This document shows positions 23,401 to 37,700 of a stretch of 64,000 nucleotides of DNA, in pieces. Made by a program: the position numbers and the translations under genes. Origin of the DNA: Bugulina stolonifera (Eukaryota; Bryozoa; Gymnolaemata; Cheilostomatida; Bugulidae); assembly GCA_935421135.1 (NCBI GenBank), contig OW285187.1, positions 10,540,001 to 10,604,000 of the forward strand. The letters run 5' to 3'. Under the pieces are notes generated by a model, which was not told the DNA's origin, made no database searches, and saw nothing but the letters and a program-made list of their open reading frames with translations. Positions within the stretch are counted from its first letter, which is position 1. Every line of letters starts with the position of its first letter.

Positions 23401-24300
23401 TCTTTGTTGTCAATACAATGTATATCATAGAAACAACCCTTCTTCCCATCAGTATATTTATAGCCAAGACTTTACACATTTCTTTATTAACAATGCAATG
23501 CACATCATAAACCAAGCCTTCCGTAGTACTTCTTCTTATCACTGAAACCAAGCCTTCCGTAGTACTTCTTCTTATCGCTGATGAGAGCTATAGGCGAAGC
23601 GCAGCCGAATTCGCTCGTTTAAATCACAAGCTTTCCGAGTGGGGGCGCGGGAGAAGCGGCGGGCCGCTGCCTAGTCGCTTGGCCCGGTGGATACGGGGCA
23701 CCGGCGTCGCCTCCACGTGTACGGTCGGCGCCGCACGCAACGTGGGCGGACGCGGCTTGACCGCCTCAAACGATCGGTCGTTCGGGTGAGTGGGGGTTGC
23801 GGGGGGAGGGTGGGCGGCGGTGGAGGAGGGGTGGCGGTGATGACGGTGATGGCGGCGGTGGCGGCGGCGGCGGTGGTGGTGGCGGCGGTGGCGGCGGTGG
23901 TGGCGGTGGCGGTGGTGGCGGCGGTGGCGGCGGCGGTGGTGAGGGCGGTGGTGGCGGCGGCGACGGCGGCGGTGAGGGCGGCGGTGGCGGCGGCGGCGAC
24001 GGCGGTGGCGCGGACGGGACGAGGGCGGTGGCGGGGAGTGGGGGAGGAGTGGGAGGTGGGGGAGGGGGAGGAGGGCGGGAAGGAGGGAGGGAAGGGGTCG
24101 TGGCCGGGTTCGGGGTCAAGTGTGCAAATGTTTTTTCGACCAATCAGAAGGGGGGATTTTGGGGTGACCTTGGCAAGGTCGTGTGCAAAATTTTTGTGCT
24201 CTTCTGTGATTGGTTGAAATCGGAAATACCGGCTTGTGATTGGTTGAAAACAGGGGTCAATGAGTGCGTGTCTGTCTAGAAGTGCACTGACTATACTACT
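23079..24300 (-). repeat. Right terminal inverted repeat
   Basis: Reverse complement of 15366-16561. Differences include a shorter GCC tract, a roughly 36-bp tandem duplication near 23518-23580 (AAGCCTTCCGTAGTACTTCT twice) and scattered substitutions. It begins about 570 nt after the stop of the + cargo gene. Near identity over about 1.2 kb suggests recent insertion or ongoing homogenisation between the arms. Confidence 0.9.
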
Positions 24301-24306
24301 CACATA
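24301..24306. repeat. Right target-site duplication CACATA
   Basis: Immediately follows the right terminus CTATACTACT; identical to 15360-15365. Confidence 0.9.
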
Positions 24307-24549
24307 CAATGATTAGTTGTTATAATAATTTGCAATAATTATTTAGTTGTTTGCTGCACTGTGGTCCATCCAGTGTTTACTGGTGCTTCGGAGTAAACTA
24401 AAATTTTGAATCATGAATAATACTTATAACAGTGTCCAGACAAGGTATTCAGATAGCAAAACGTACTTTTAAAGTAAGAGTACACATTTACAAAGCAATA
24501 AACAAGTGTGTATGGGTGATTTGTTTGTTAGATTATGCATAGGCGAACA

Positions 24550-24978
24550 CAGGGGTTTCCAACCTGGGGTACATTTTAGAGATCTAGGGGGTACTTAATA
24601 CATTTTTGACAGTGATTTTCAGTTACAGATTATTGATTATGAATTATCATTATCCATCACTTAACTGAACATCAAATGGCTCACTGATGCTAATGAAGTT
24701 GAGCTAAACCAATGTGAAAGCCATAAAACATTACAATCGATGAAAGCTACATGCATATTGCGTTGTCATCATTAAATAATATTGAGAAAGAAAGATTTCA
24801 TTCCATACTGCATTTATATTTTTGATAACGTATTATGCAATATTAATCAAATTAAACCAAATATATCCTTCATTAAACACAGTTTTACAGAGGGGTACAT
24901 TGTTTGCTACAAAGGGGTACATTGTTTGCTACATGAATGCTAAGGGGTACTTAGGCTAAAAAAGGTTGAGAACCCCTG
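24550..24978. mobile_element. hAT-like non-autonomous element
   Basis: The 429-bp unit begins CAGGGGTTTCCAACCTGGGG and ends AAAAGGTTGAGAACCCCTG, the characteristic inverted ends of many hAT elements (CAGGGGTTCTCAACC type). The 8-bp flanks GGCGAACA (24542-24549) and GGCTAACA (24979-24986) match at 7 of 8 positions, as expected for an aged 8-bp hAT duplication. The interior is AT-rich and non-coding, with a small GGGGTACATTGTTTGCTAC tandem duplication near 24895-24930. Confidence 0.8.
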
Positions 24979-25771
24979 GGCTAACACATTGTGCAAGCTG
25001 CATGTACTGTATACCACAAGTTTGTAATGTCCTCAAACTGTCTCTTATTCCAGGTGCTCATTTAAATGAAAATTATCTTCAATAAAACAAAGATGTTTAT
25101 ATTTATTTACTGGGTGATTAACAAATTACAATATTTTAAACCAAATTGAGAATACTATTAAAACATTTAAAAACTACAATACATTAAAGTGCAATGGGCT
25201 CATTGCATAACAATGACTATAGCATATATTGTACACATATATAATAAAAATAATTCCCCACAATCTTCTAAATTTAAGGCAAAGCGTTAAATTAACCAGT
25301 TATACACAAAATTATTTACAATTCATAGTCAAGGTATATTACTACCTGTTATATAATATATAACCGTTATTAGGATGCTCAGTTCTAATAATAGTGTTTG
25401 TATCAGCAGATATCTCACTTCAACAAGTATAATATTTAATAATATAATTATATTTAAAAATAGATTTCCTATATGTAATAATATATTTATATATTAACAA
25501 ACTTCCTTATCAGCAGTCGTATCGCATTCAAACTGGTGAGAAAAATTTATTAATTTCTATAAAATACTATTATGATTGCCATCTGTTGTTACCAATTGAA
25601 GAACTTGGAACATTTCTTATCAGTTATAGTTGCATATACATTGTACATTTACATACTATAGACTGCTTTCTACTATATAAAGTTCTATTTAATGTCTTTA
25701 TAACATAACAATGTGCATGAGATTTCTTGTTAGCAGAAAAGAATATTCTAGAAGGGTAAAAGTTTGTACTT
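24979..25771. other. Downstream region of TFAP2
   Basis: AT-rich, no coding exon. Presumably the 3' UTR and flank of the minus-strand TFAP2 gene; several AATAAA words occur on the minus strand (one overlaps the stop codon at 25771-25776, another near 25101). Confidence 0.5.
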
Positions 25772-28700
25772 TTATTGCTGCAACGGAGCTCGTTCATTCA
25801 TATCCTTAGAGCTGTCATCGCCCGTCATCTGTGATGAAGACTGACATTTCTTATCAACAATTTTGAGCATTTCATTTAAATAATTCTGAGTGGCAGTTAG
25901 ACCAGCAATGACTGATGGAGAACCAAAACCATGTGTAAGGAGTGCAAAGTTAGTTAGATGTCTTTGTATACTAGGGTCAAGGAGAGGTTGATGAGGCCTA
26001 GTATTGCCACCTATGGGTGATCTGTCTTGGCTTAGTAAATCTATTAATTCTTTGATTAATTGCCTACAAAGTAAATAATATCTTACAATATAATGATTAT
26101 CAAGAAGGGTGTACATTTCCTTATCCCATGACACTGTGATTGTTGGAACTAAGAAAAGCTTTCTATAGCAGCAAATTTAAAATTCATATTCAACATTGCC
26201 AGGGGTATGATGATTAAAATATATAAATTATTCTAAAATAACATCGGTTAGCAAAATAAACATGGACTGGAATCGAAGAATTTTTCTGTAACACAAAATA
26301 ATTACTGGTAAAAATCTGATTCAATGACTACACATGATTCAAATATTTCTAGTAACACTTATTTATCACCAACAAAAACTAGTAAAATTATATACTACAA
26401 CTACCCTGGGATGAAAACTAGCCAATATGTATTCTATTGGCAAATATGAAAAATATAATTATTTTGACTGAAGTAAGTAAAATGTCTGAGGCCTAAGCAT
26501 TAGCCAATTAGATTCGCCCTAGTAAGATTTGCATGAGGAGAGATGTCAATAATGTAATAGGAATAGGAAGTTTGTCTAGCAGCTTCAGTTCTCAGCGTGA
26601 GTCAGTTTGACAGCTACCCTTAATTGGTTGATTTTCAGTGCATATTCCCTCCCCTCCTTACAAGCACAACTTAATATATAACCCACTTCTGTCTTTAATT
26701 TAAAAATTAAATGTTGGGATTACATAAAAAGAATTAGTAGCTTATTTAATTCACTAAATATAACCATATGGAATAAATTAGTACATTGGATACTAGTTTA
26801 GCTAACCAAGATATTACAATGGCACTAGCATAGTAGAGCATTGCTTAGAACTAAATGTATATTCAATATTTGTTAGTTATCCATTCAGCCAAATTAGCTG
26901 CATTTTCCAATTTACTAGCACTGCACATGTATTGTATGGTTTTGTTTCAATAGTGGATACAATTCACTGTATCAACTCACAGGCTAAGGTAAAAAACGAC
27001 TTGCATCATGTGCAGATAAGACTCGAGTGCTGTATCACTAAATACTCATAATCTATTGTACATCTAAAACCTGCAGGTACAAATTTGCATGTGAGTTACA
27101 ATGCTGATATACTGCAGAATGTAATTTACTAGGCTATCGGCCATCTAAATTGACTTTAACTTCACCACAAGATACTCTGAATACGGCCAATACAATTATG
27201 AAAATGTTACATTTTTTTCATCAGCTTAGTTTAGAGTGTATTTTGAAATTTTCTATGCAAGGACCAAATAAATGCACCTACTGTAAATATTGATACCTAA
27301 AACTGTAATAGTTGTACCTACTGTGATAGGGATAAAGTTATTTCTTATGAAGTTTTCTAAAAAAAATATTACTTACTTAGCTGCAAGCACCATGTTTTTT
27401 CTAGTGTGTAAATCTGTAGGGTCAGCAATTGTTCTACTATTGTAATCAGCACACTGTTTAGCTGGAAATTCTGTTTCACATATATATGCGTAATCTTTGG
27501 CAAGACGGATTGCTTCTCCTAAAATACAATTATATCACAATGTTTATAACCCATATAAATTACAGATTAAAAATTTTTGCTATAGGTTAAGCTTGAGACG
27601 CTTTTGTCAGAAAGAACAATATCTAACAGGTGCCCTTTAAGACAATCTTAATATCAAGGAAATAAAGTCTAATATTGATGTTTAAACTGTATGCTGAATT
27701 CTATTAATAACTTTGGAAGGAATTTTGGGCCATAACTCTGTTAACATCATTCGGACACAGTAAACACAGTTACATCAGTTACTAACAGTCTATCTATACC
27801 TTCTACTAGTGATGTGAGCAGAGTTACATTAGCTGCTTTCCTTCTCCCTGCAGGTAAGCTAAGACCAATCTGCTCTAGTTTATCTCGTAATGATCTTCCA
27901 CCATTCTTTGACTTGGCTCTGAAACATGAACCAAGCTATCTGTAGTCTGATATAATACTCTTATAGACTTAGACTTCTGTTTAATAGAAAATCGAAACAT
28001 ACAGTTGAAATTTGATTTTTCCATCGCGATATGTCTTAAATAATATTCACATGATTTTTTATTGGAAACCCTTGCTGTATAATGTGGGGTGTTTTTCTCC
28101 TGACCAAATAGAAATAGCCCTACCTTCTTAAAACTCCACCAAGTAAGGAAGCATTGAGGCATTCTGGAGGACTAAGTCTACGCTGTACTTCTGCAACAGT
28201 AACTTTGTATTTACTAGTGCTGGATAGAAGAGATAATCTACCAGGTACTGAACAGAATACATCTCCAGGTGCTACCATGCTGTCTGACATGTAGTCCTTC
28301 CCTTCTAGCTTTGCTTTCATACCTAGAGCAAACAGCAATACAGTGTTAATTGCTGCACAGCAGTTACATTGGCTATCTCAATCAATAATACTATATAATA
28401 TTATTTCATCAACTTAGAGAAAGTTTGGACATTTACATGCACATGTACATGTATATTTTCCAACATAGAATTGAGAGAATATGATGTGACTCTGTGATTG
28501 TTTTGTATAATAATTCTAAGATAAATAATATAATTATATTGAAACATGATAATTGCAATTCAGGCCCTACACGCATATATTACTTTGGAATTTTTATGTA
28601 TGCTTAGGCTTAAATTCAAAATACGGTTTCAATAAAACGACGAGCATCTTTATCATACACATGATATGTTCTACTTTTATTAGAGGTGGTGATCATTCAA

Positions 28701-31700
28701 AAAGGTTACAGTTAATTCTTTTATCTCTCTGAAGGGATTAAGCTAAGAAAACAGGTCATGTTTCTAATATCTAGTGTAACGCGAATGTCATAACATTAGT
28801 TCACCATTTTAATCAAATTGTAATTTCTGCCACAAAATATTTTGCAAAAATTTATAACTCACCTTTTCTGTAGCCTTCTCCTAACATATAATCATCGGGT
28901 TCCTAAAAAAATTGGTGATAGTTTAATTATATAGTGGAACATGTATTGCTACTGTGAGGACAACATTGTGTTATAGCATAGAAAAAATTCCATGTATGTT
29001 AATGCACAACTTAACAGTTATGCCCATGAAATGTGGTCAAAATTTTGTAAAAATTTGCTTTGGTCTATCTGTACTGGTGTGTTACACTTCTTTCCCAGAG
29101 GGTATTTATTTACATCTGAACAAATCTATTGTGAAACATGTTTTATAGAAATCTGATCAGGTAGAGACATGCATATACTGAACTGTGTGAACATAGAAGC
29201 ACTATATAGACGTGTGCCTATTTATTGTGGTATATTAGTTACAAATTACTGTCTACTATGCTAAGTGCCCTTAACCACTTTCATACCAACTAGTTTTTAT
29301 AAAACCAATTTTCTTCTTGCTGGCTAATGATGCTTTTTACCACAAAACACAATGTATAACCTAAGTAGATACAAGACTGCTACGTAGGTGTAACCATTGA
29401 ATTAGCTACCAGTAGAGGAGCTGTATAGGCATTGTGGGTATTTATTATTTTTTAAATTCTTTCATATGATTGTCTTATATATCTTAAGATGAAATGTATT
29501 ATTATTTGTGTAATTTACATTCAACATGTTGGAATAAGAGATATACCAAGTGTACTAAACATGTGCATACAAGCAGAGTATTTCCAGCATAACATAATTT
29601 AAAAATAATTTATGTGAAACAAATTAAGATGCAAGGAAGCTCTGATATGAATAAATGCTGACACAACTGCAGTTAATTCCGCAGCGGTAAGACTTATATT
29701 GTTTGAAGATGAGCTAATACAAAAATATTTACTAGATTAGTGCAATGAAGTGTAGATGAAATGATAACATAATGTTTCATATTCCGCTGAAGAAGGTTTA
29801 TGACAAATGTGGGACAGAAATTTCTCATCATATGTTCGAGTACTTCCTTTCATAACATGCATAAACCTCTCATACATGTCAATATTTAGCTGAAGTTGAA
29901 AAAAGTAGAAAGTAGTTAAGAGCTCTTGGTGAAGAGTTATTATTATAATTTCAAGTAGTTGAATTCTGATCATAAATGTAAATAAACTCAACATTTACAT
30001 TCAAATTTTGTCATCCAGAAAATTGGGGGCCTTTAATCTTGAACTAATCCGATAAACTTGAAGTAATGTCATGTTTGAAGAAGTAGCTGTATGGTTATGT
30101 ACCAAACTCACTGCTCTACTTTAACGGCAGGAATTGTTCTTCACTCAAATAATATTTTGAAGTACCAATTGGACTGTTCAACTTATAAGGTATTATTTTG
30201 ATATTATTATGATATTTCTGCTCTCATCTCTGTTGTATGACAATTTATATTCAGTTGAGGAGATTTCTAGAGTTTTATTATTTTAACACGTGTGTGACTG
30301 CCATTTCTAAATCTTTGTCCTTAGCAATTGGTCAGAATTTTTAAAGTTGTAAAGTAAATGTCTCTTGACTTTGCTTTTTTGAAAGCGTCTCAGTAATTTG
30401 ATGATAACAGCTATCTAACCTGTTCCACTTTACTCTTATAGAACATAGAAAGCTTGCTTATTTCTGGTTACCACATTAGCAGGTCAAGGTCTAAATAATA
30501 AACTTATGCTCCACATAAAACGACATAAAACGTTACTGCTTATATTTTCTCAGTATAAACCCCAAACCCCAAATGAAGTGTTTGTAAATTGTTGCATTTC
30601 CTATTAGCCAATGAAATGTTACAACTACAACAAGTTGGTCACGTGACAGGAAATGTATACAGTGTGTAGCGTATAGTATTTTACCTGTGGTGAGGCATCT
30701 TCACCGGACATAGAACTCTGCTGCATCATTTCATGATGACTGCTGCTGTGTCCTCCATATAACAATGTGTCCGGTCTCCTCATGTAATCCCTCCTCGCGT
30801 CATACGCTGACTGTAGAGATGCTTGTTGGATCTGCTGCTGTAACTGTAAAATGTCACCATTACGTAGATGTACGTGTATATGTATAATGTATGTGTATAT
30901 GTACGTGTATATGTATAATGTATGTATAATGTATGTGTATATGTATAGTGTAAATGTATAGTGTATGTGTATATTATGTAGATGTACATATATGTGCACG
31001 TCTCTATATATAATGTACATGTATGTGTACTTCTATATGTATAATGTACATAAACACGTTGAAAAATGCACTTGGACAAAGAACATAATACAGCATGTCC
31101 ATATACACAATATGATACATGAATATATAAATATGTACATCCATATGTACATTGTATATGTGATGTACAAGTGTTATACAACATCAGCACCTATATAATG
31201 TACATGTATGTGTACTTCTATATGTATAATGTACATAAACACGTTGAAAAATGCACTTGGACAAAGAACATAATACAGCATGTCCATATACACAATATGA
31301 TACATGAATATATAAATATGTACATCCATATGTACATTGTATATGTGATGTACAAGTGTTATACAACATCAGCACCTTGTCGGTGCATGTACACCTTGTA
31401 TATTTCCTTATATATGCACAATCATATAAATGTCTCGATATCCCCTCGGCCTCAGTCCCCATATCACCTCGGCCTCAGTCCCCATGTCCCCTCGGCCTCA
31501 GTCCCCATATACCCTTCCTTCTAGCCCCCCCACAGCTACAACATGGTGTATGGTGATGAGATAAAAAATTTCCAGTGGGCTAAATTATTATAATGTAAAT
31601 GTGTGAAATGTCCACTGATTCAAATCATTGTGGTCAGAGTAGAAGAGATTTGAAGTGTTTAATATACCTTAAATATGAATAATAACAGTTTATACTCCAT

Positions 31701-34700
31701 ATTTATTAAATTATCACAATATGAATATGTATGTACAATGCATATATTATATTGTCATGTATGATATACAATGGTATAGGGTCAAACACTTAATTTTCCC
31801 TTCAATAAGAAGAGAGGGAAGAAATTAGCCAATTTATTTGAGGTTGAGTGTCAATCTGGTAGCTGCGACCACTGTAACACCTAATACTTAAAAGCAGTAG
31901 CCTCAGTCCCCTATACCTTCCCCTCAGACGACTCTACATTGTGACCACTGTACCACCTAGCCTCAGTCCCCATATACCTCCCTCCCAGTTGACTCTACAT
32001 TGTGATCACTGTAACACCTAGCTTCAGTCCCATGTATGCCCACTCCCATCTAATTGTACCCCATGGCCTACCTATCCCATCTACTAGCCAACTACTAGTC
32101 TAAGCTAAATCGAAACTACAAGTAAACTACACGAGTAAACAAATATCCTAAAACTATTACACTACATGTATTATATGTCTATACTCCGTTGTATACAGTT
32201 GTTATAACATTACGTTAGTATACCCCATGTACATAGATTTCAATTACTAAAAAAGTTGAATGTTCAAATCTCAAATCTGTCATACTGCCAAAAACACTGC
32301 TTGGAAAGATTTTAGAAATAATCATAGTTGTAAGATTTATTAAATAATAAATCACCTGCATGTACAATTGATTGTACATCTTACTAGTCTACTAACACAT
32401 GCAGGATCAACGACATGTAGTTAATATTATGAAATATGATTCGTGTATCCAAATTTATATTAATCCAGTGAATCACCATCTAATATCATATGTACATGTA
32501 CATGCATATTGTAAAAGTGAATTCCAAAATACTACAATTATTTTGTAGCTAGACAGAATTGAAGGCATGAACACTAAATCAAATAGTAGTGCTGAGAATT
32601 TTATTACATAACTTTTTCTCAAGACATGTGACAGTTTTATTGGAATTGAGGTTATATTTCTCGGAGTGAAACTGAAACCTAAGAGGGTTCGTGAATTCAC
32701 CGCTGGTGTTTTCCGGCGAGAGGTGCAGTAGGGACAATTGGGTAGAGTTAGGTTAAACTCAATGGTTTAGCAACATTTAAAACAAATTGAAGCCTATTTT
32801 GGAAAATCGGATTTGTCACATGATGCGAGCCAAAGCACTCAGTGTTTCTAAGGTCAGTAATATAGGCGATGTTTACACTTATGTACATGTATAATATACA
32901 TATGTTTAATTTCTAATGTACATGCAAGTGTGATGTCATATAAATTATGTGTATATATATGGAGCTTACTTGTTCTTCTCGATGTCTAAGCATATTCTGC
33001 TGGTAACTATGCTGCTGATGGTGTAGAGCATGATACGGATCGTGGGAGGAAAAGTCTACAGGTTGCTGTGCATGTCCTGGCATATACGGTGGTGGAAAGT
33101 ATGGTGGCTGAAACTCTGCAGCTGCTGCAGCTGCTGCTGCACCGGGTGGGTGCGTCAGCCTTGGGGCTCCGACCTGCATGAGTGGTGAGGCTGTGGTACT
33201 GCTGGCTAATGCTCCTAATGTAGCTGCATTAAAATCTCTTCTCTCCTGTAACATGTAATGGTCACCATGAATACACTTCAAGTCAATAAAAAATCCGTTA
33301 AATTTTATCAAATAAAGTTATAGATGCATTTACAGGAAAAATAATTTGTTATCTTTATAAACTTGTTATATTACTATTTCCTGTAGTGGCAAACATTATA
33401 AATGTTATTAAAATCATGTTACATATACAACGTATAATTATGTAGATGGCCTCCCATTCTACATGTTTTAACATTTTAACGTCGTCTTCTCTTGTGTTTT
33501 CCTCTTCATGTATAATATATTTTATGTGCTGAAATATACTAAACTAAAAATTGCAAGAAATCTACATATACTTATTTGATGCAGGAAATTTTACTAATGA
33601 TATTTATATTTATATGATTGTTACACTACTGAAATAGGCTTGAACCTGGTCTCACTCCTGTTGTGGAAGCAAAGTAAACATTTTACTAACGGCCAAAAAT
33701 CATATGGAAAATTCCAAAATCGTACTGCCTTACATTATGTTTATGTCAGCACATTCCATATACATATACATTGTATTACTAGCAAATATCATACAATTTT
33801 CAGACTCAGTCCGTCATTATTCCCTCTTGCTGGAATGATCGAAGCAAGTTTACCCTATGCATAGTGCACAAGTACATGCAGCTGTAGGCATACAAGTATC
33901 TGTGTTATAAACTACCCAGTACATGTACATGTTTTAAACAATGTAACATGGTATTATATTATCACAAGTTGAACTAAGAAATTTTCAAAAAGTCGATATA
34001 GGAAACTACAGTATATTATAATATCAATTATTAAAAATAACGTAAGATGAAAATCAATGGATAATTATGTAAGAAAGACTATACTGTCTAATAACATTAA
34101 ACTAGAATTATTTATAGATTGCCAGAGAATTCAAATTTAAATTTATAATTTAGTTTATAATTAAATATAAGTGGAACTTACGAGTTGATAATGAGTAGCA
34201 ATTGGCATGACTACAGTTAGCAAACTACTAATGGCTTATGAATGCATCTCATTCAACATCCCACAGTGCATCTAACCACCACTCTACTGCTAACAATGGT
34301 TGACCATGAAGCACAAAAAATACCCACAAGCAATTTTCACTCTACAAGTGTGACTTAATAAATAATGCTACAAACAATTAGCTTGAGCTGTTAGCCTTGA
34401 GGCTAGATTTAGCTGTACAATATACTCTGTTATAAGATAATGATTAATTGATAAGATATAAAAGCAATTTATATTTATCTTTTAATTGTTTTATATCAGC
34501 GTATATATTATACATTATCACCCAAGACTAACAATTTTATTAATAGCTTAAAATTCACACAAAATGAGTTATTAATATTTAAAATAGTGCACTTGTTAAA
34601 ATGATATTCACCATTTCTTGCTGGGAGCTGCTGCTGAAGCGGTTAATTGCTGCCGTGATGCCATTATTCCTACAGTTATATACCATTCCACTACTTCCAC

Positions 34701-37700
34701 TTCCATTACACTGAGTCTGAACATTGTTATTCAGCTCTTGTGTTGTGTGTATATATTTGGCTGCCATATTTAAATGAGCAAAATTGCCTTCACTTACTAC
34801 AAATTTTCTCTTACTACAAACAATATTTGTCTTGCTCGCACTGTTACTGACTAGAGCCATTAATAGCAATATTATAAATAAAGAATTAGTAAAATATTTT
34901 CTAACACAACTATGAGATAATAATGCTCTTTAGTAAACAAATCTTTACACCCAGAAGTCATGAATTCAGAAGGCATAACAGCCAGTCATAGCCAACCTGA
35001 GGCTAGCTCTAAACTCCGCCTTAATAATGAACACAGCCAATGAAAATTAATGCAACTAGAAACAAAGATGTAGAGATGCACTCTGTTTCTTTAGTAAAAC
35101 AATTAACATTTCTGTTTGACACTCTAAGCTAATTTTCCACTTAAATAATAGAAATAGTTGTAGTATTCCTTTTTGCTGTGATGTAGCAAATGTAAGTTAA
35201 TAGGGGCTTCCCATGGATTCTAGTCATTCAGTTATTGGATGTAACAAGTGACATGGGATAAGTTTCTCAATGTATCATCCATGATATAAAATCTTCTGAT
35301 ATTTAGTCAACTTTGACACAGTTTTATATAATATGTGAAATACAATATAATTTTATAATGCGTAATCGGACATCAAATTGATTTATTATTAGCTAATTTA
35401 ATACATTTTGTGGACCTATAGTATTATATACAATATATATTATACTATAGGTCTACAAGTCTATAATCATGCATCTAAATAGCAGTAGCTAACCGTCCCT
35501 GCATTGCCATATATTTAAGTATATATATACTTCATGGAAAAATATAAATACAACATTATATAAAATTTAGAATGCTTTACGATAGAATGCTTCATTGTGA
35601 TCCGTTGACTTGTTAAAATATTTTTAGCTGATACAGTGTCAAACTATTAGCAGAATTCACATAGAGAAAAACAGGCTAGGCAAATGCCTAAAATCTTGAC
35701 AGAAATTTTTGCTTTCTATACTTATTTTTGTCAACTTCACAACTGCCAATTGTCATATTTACTGAATAAAAATATTTTAATATGCCACTCAGAGATGTCT
35801 GCCTTGAGGTTTATACTTAAAAATTCTCTAAAGAAAGAAAATAATGGGCTAAACAATTATACTCTTCTACCCTCTTCAGGTCCTTCACTAAATAATATAC
35901 CTTTTATTTATTGAGGCCATATTCATGTGTAATTGGACATGTTAAGATTTTCAAGGCTTTTATACCCAGAATTTATTAACCACAATGACTAATTACTGAA
36001 AATAAAAGGCTTTAGATTCAATGTTAACATTCCTTGTGATAAAACTCCGGTGAATATAATATACAGTGCATATGTAACAGAATGTATATGTGACAGTATT
36101 TGCATTTATAGAGAGAACGTAACTCCTATTATACTGCATATGATTGGAGGCTTGTCAGGATCATGTGTACGTCACCTGCCTACATCCTCCTATATGGCAT
36201 CAATGATTTAAATGTTTCATTATAATATAAATTATTGGGTGTGTCATCTGGTAATATTGAAAATAAACTGGAAATATAATAATAATAAAAGATTAGCAGT
36301 ATTTTTCTTTTGCTCCTAAATTAAATATCAAATTCTATACATTATGCATGCATACAGGTACGGTATACACATATATTATATTATGCATGTATGGTATGCA
36401 CGTACATGCATTGAAAAGAGTACCACCTTTATAATTTTATACACATTGGAAATGCAAAGGCGTTCAACTATTTTGTAACTTCAAGACAAATTTTTTTAGC
36501 GTTTTTGAATTTTTTTGGCTTATATTGGATAATGCAGTAAAACCATTTATCCTTTTCTTTGGTGGTATTTATACCAATAGAAGCCAATACTACTATGACT
36601 TGTATTACAGAGCATGTAACTTTGTAATACCAATACTACTATGTACTACAGAGCATGTAACTTTGTAATACCAATACTACTATGGAATATTTAGGAATGT
36701 GATCTTCAAATCTTTACACATGAAGAATATTATTAAAAGAATGTGGTAAAGTCTGGATTTATATTTGTGATAGTACGTCTTAATAACAGTACTACATATC
36801 AATTGTAAATATACATTATAATTGTAGAGCCAACAGTTCACAGTTAATAGACGTACGTGTAGAAAGGGAATATCTGAATATATGATGCATTAAATAGAAT
36901 AATAAGTTTTACATAAAACTGTATTTTGAAAAGTTGTATAAAATTGCACCCCTTATACATGTATGTTTTTATCAGCTTGTAATGTGACATAGCACGCTAA
37001 TTAAGCAATTACCATATAAGGTGATATATCTACATGTACATGTACATGTACATGCATAATGATTTTTGCATTTAATGACATTTTTGTACCACCTTTACTA
37101 CCATTCAAAGCTTGATTTAATTCCTGCCCCAAATAAAGCTTTACTTTTTGTTAAAAATCAAATTTCTACGAAATGACTGTTTATATCAACTACAGATTTT
37201 AATGGCATACATTTATAAGTGGGTGGTGTGCTCAAATCGTTAAAGTCCCATACTGCCATGTAGTGTACTTTATATCTGTATTACTAACTGCATTACTGTA
37301 TTACTACATTATTGCGCTACTGTATTACTACCGTACAGTATTACATAATACCTTTATACACGGCAATGCGATAGCATCCTGTTACCGGAATAAAAATGGT
37401 TGTAGTATTGTAGGACTGTAGCCATATACACAGTATTATATGTGATATAATAATATGCACCACCTACCTAGTGGTGAATATATGTACACAGTAGTCAAGA
37501 CAGGAGTAAGAATGTGAGATGATATTGAATAATATGAATTACATGAAATTGTAATATGACTTTATCTATGTTACATCTGTCTAGCCAACATATTTATATT
37601 TTATGCAAGTAAATGTTCCCTATAAGTATATTGTACATAAATATGAGCAGTTAGGTCAACACTGTGCCTCGCTATTGGAGCAGGCATGTGCACACAACAC

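Larger units (their letters stand above)
15366..24300. mobile_element. 8.9-kb TIR element, Maverick/Polinton-like, with two cargo genes
   Basis: The termini are perfect inverted repeats beginning AGTAGTATAGTCAGTGCAC at 15366 and, on the opposite strand, at 24300. TIRs run about 1.2 kb each and are flanked by a 6-bp CACATA duplication. Long TIRs, a 6-bp duplication and 5'-AG...CT-3' ends are hallmarks of Maverick/Polinton elements; the Dada superfamily also makes 6-7 bp duplications and is an alternative. The interior holds only two spliced genes, an IkB-like ankyrin gene (-) and an unrecognised gene (+), transcribed divergently from a central minisatellite. No B-family polymerase, retroviral-type integrase, protease, packaging ATPase or capsid gene is seen, so the element should be non-autonomous and moved in trans. 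It sits intergenically between the poly(A)-polymerase-like gene and TFAP2. Confidence 0.85.

Noticed and set aside
15366..24300. LTR retrotransposon
   Set aside because: The terminal repeats are inverted, not direct, and termini are AG...CT rather than TG...CA.
29737..29994. Possible extra exon or nested gene in a TFAP2 intron (frame containing [20 protein letters not shown])
   Set aside because: There is an acceptor-like CAG but no convincing donor, and inserting it would disrupt the conserved AP-2 exon joins.
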